Source: an uncultured Acetatifactor sp. (GTDB lineage Bacteria > Bacillota > Clostridia > Lachnospirales > Lachnospiraceae). From it: DNA of 7,070 bases. Position numbers and translations under genes: made by a program. The DNA lies in contig CAJTLR010000112.1 of NCBI GenBank assembly GCA_910577185.1, forward strand, positions 1 through 7,070, given 5' to 3'. The notes beneath the pieces were generated by a model. The model had not been told where the DNA came from. It ran no database searches and saw only the letters and a list, made by a program, of their open reading frames with translations. The first letter of the stretch is position 1; each line of letters starts with the position of its first letter. Of this stretch, positions 6,294-7,070 are shown one piece after another.

Positions 6294-6965
6294 ATGCGGA
6301 ACAGAAAACGGAGCAATGATATGAATGCTGTGTCCGGGCAGTACGGGCCGGACCGGGAGGGGAAAAAGCAGGGCAGACGGATTGCCGCAGTCATGATTTT
6401 GTGTATTCTGGGGATTTTTCTCCTTCTGGCAACCCTGCAAAATTTTCTGACAGCGCTGAAGCCGGCAGTGGACATAGCGTATTTGCTGGACCACGGAGCC
6501 GGGGAAGGCATGCATGTGGCGGGCCGGGTACCTTATACCTATGATTGCTTTGCGGACATGACAGAAACGGCAAGGGGCCGGGTGCAGGCATATTACTATG
6601 CGCTTCCGGCTGCGGAGGGGATAATCGTTTTAGCGGTTTCCCCGGAGAAAAAGAAAGCCATGGACATTTTGCTGGAGGAGACTTTTGACTACCTGGAAAG
6701 CGGGTATCTGCCGGAGACAGTGGTGGAGGTGGAGGGATATGTGGAAAAGGCCCGGGGCAGGCTTCCCTATCTGCTGTCCCAGTATATGGAAGACATCGGC
6801 TATACAAAGGAAGAAGTGGAGGCTATGGGAGAACCCCTTATGATCCGGGAGGCTGCAGACAGCCTGCACAAGGCAAGGATTCTGGCTCCGGTGGGAATGA
6901 TCCTGCTGGCGTCGGGAGTCCTTCTCGCAATGTTTTTTGTGCTGTGCCGGAAAAAGGAAGCTTGA
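6294..6965 (+). CDS. Two-helix membrane protein of unknown function
   Basis: The protein has 223 residues and a simple plan: a very basic N-terminus (about 1-29), a helix at 30-54, a soluble domain of about 140 residues and a second helix at 196-217 followed by CRKKEA. The basic ends predict that both termini face the cytoplasm and the middle domain faces outwards. Motifs include HVAGRVPYTYDCFADMTE and VVEVEGYVEKARGRLPYL, which alternate short strands and helices. This plan resembles several uncharacterised two-helix families in Clostridia, but I cannot name one with confidence. The ATG at 6294 is preceded by GGGGAGG (6279-6285) with 8 bases spacing. The 100 bases before it carry no terminator, so co-transcription with the gene upstream is likely. 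Its TGA is embedded in the -35 box of the next promoter. Confidence 0.8.
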   Translation: MRNRKRSNDMNAVSGQYGPDREGKKQGRRIAAVMILCILGIFLLLATLQNFLTALKPAVDIAYLLDHGAGEGMHVAGRVPYTYDCFADMTETARGRVQAYYYALPAAEGIIVLAVSPEKKKAMDILLEETFDYLESGYLPETVVEVEGYVEKARGRLPYLLSQYMEDIGYTKEEVEAMGEPLMIREAADSLHKARILAPVGMILLASGVLLAMFFVLCRKKEA

Positions 6966-6989
6966 CAAACCGATAAAATGTGCTATAGT
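6962..6989 (+). promoter_or_regulatory. Strong sigma-A-like promoter overlapping the stop codon
   Basis: TTGACA (6962-6967) is a perfect -35. The -10 TATAGT (6984-6989) lies 16 bases later and is preceded by an extended TG (6981-6982). The predicted start is near 6996, inside the inverted repeat described next. The TGA of the previous gene is bases 2-4 of the -35 box. No terminator separates the two units. Confidence 0.75.
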
Positions 6990-6992
6990 TCT

Positions 6993-7019
6993 AAATGCGA
7001 ATGAATTGCATTTGCATTT
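6993..7019 (+). promoter_or_regulatory. Putative operator: 11-bp inverted repeat at the transcription start
   Basis: AAATGCGAATG (6993-7003) and CATTTGCATTT (7009-7019) are inverted repeats with one mismatch and a 5-base centre AATTG. It begins 3 bases after the -10 box, so a bound repressor would block initiation. The core, GCGAATGAATTGCATTTGC (6997-7015), agrees at about 12 of 19 positions with the classical Fur box GATAATGATAATCATTATC, including AATGA and CATT. Iron (Fur) control is a suggestion only; other metal or ArsR/MarR-type repressors bind similar palindromes. Confidence 0.5.
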
Positions 7020-7022
7020 ACT

Positions 7023-7070
7023 ATGAAACAGAATCTTGCGGGGGATAAAAAAGCGCAGACTGTCCCTATA
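7023..7070 (+). CDS. Possible start of a further gene, cut by the window edge
   Basis: An ATG at 7023 opens a frame of 16 codons (MKQNLAGDKKAQTVPI) to the edge. No ribosome site lies before it, and the GGGGGA at 7037-7042 could serve a later start outside the window. The true first codon of the gene driven by the 6962 promoter is therefore undecided, and no product can be named. Confidence 0.25.
   Translation, partial: MKQNLAGDKKAQTVPI

Noticed and set aside
5831..6511. 226-codon minus-strand frame opposite the two unknown membrane proteins
   Set aside because: It is rich in Pro, Ser, Phe and Arg, as expected for the antisense of GC-rich coding DNA, spans two convincing plus-strand genes and has no family resemblance.
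1..7070. tRNA, rRNA, CRISPR arrays and intact insertion sequences
   Set aside because: No cloverleaf-like segment, regularly spaced repeats or transposase frame was found on either strand.

Overview
The window looks like a gut Firmicute chromosome, most likely Clostridia of the Lachnospiraceae type. The evidence is strong GGAGG ribosome sites, frequent ATGA overlaps, moderate GC content, and protein families typical of that group. No species can be named from the sequence alone.

Layout. (1) Positions 1-1216 hold the 3' end of a MATE-family efflux transporter and a complete DNA-3-methyladenine glycosylase I gene (tag), visibly more AT-rich than what follows. (2) Positions 1217-1946 carry no intact gene. 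They hold a cluster of compact GC-rich hairpins (1242-1291), an AT-rich inverted repeat (1367-1380), a minus-strand gene remnant (1412-1708), and a stretch with nested inverted repeats before the next operon. The remnant reads as the last part of an ABC-exporter ATPase joined in frame to the C-terminal winged-helix domain of an ArsR-like regulator, with no start codon. The region looks like a rearrangement scar. (3) Positions 1947-5027 are a tight four-gene operon: an ECF-type sigma factor, a six-helix membrane protein of unknown family, an ABC ATPase and an ABC-2 type permease. All four overlap their neighbours and the operon ends at a strong intrinsic terminator (5113-5154). (4) Positions 5255-6965 hold two membrane-anchored proteins that I cannot assign to a function. 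A promoter-like sequence for the first is embedded in the upstream terminator. (5) The right edge has a near-consensus sigma-A promoter that overlaps the stop codon of the last gene. It is followed by an 11-bp inverted repeat placed like an operator and resembling an iron (Fur-type) box, in front of a gene that runs out of the window.

How the genes may work together: the sigma factor, membrane protein and ABC transporter probably form one regulated unit, in which the sigma factor drives expression in response to a membrane or envelope signal and the exporter acts on it. The membrane protein sits where an anti-sigma factor usually sits but shows no recognisable anti-sigma motif, so its role is open. 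The two anchored proteins downstream may be a separate transcription unit.
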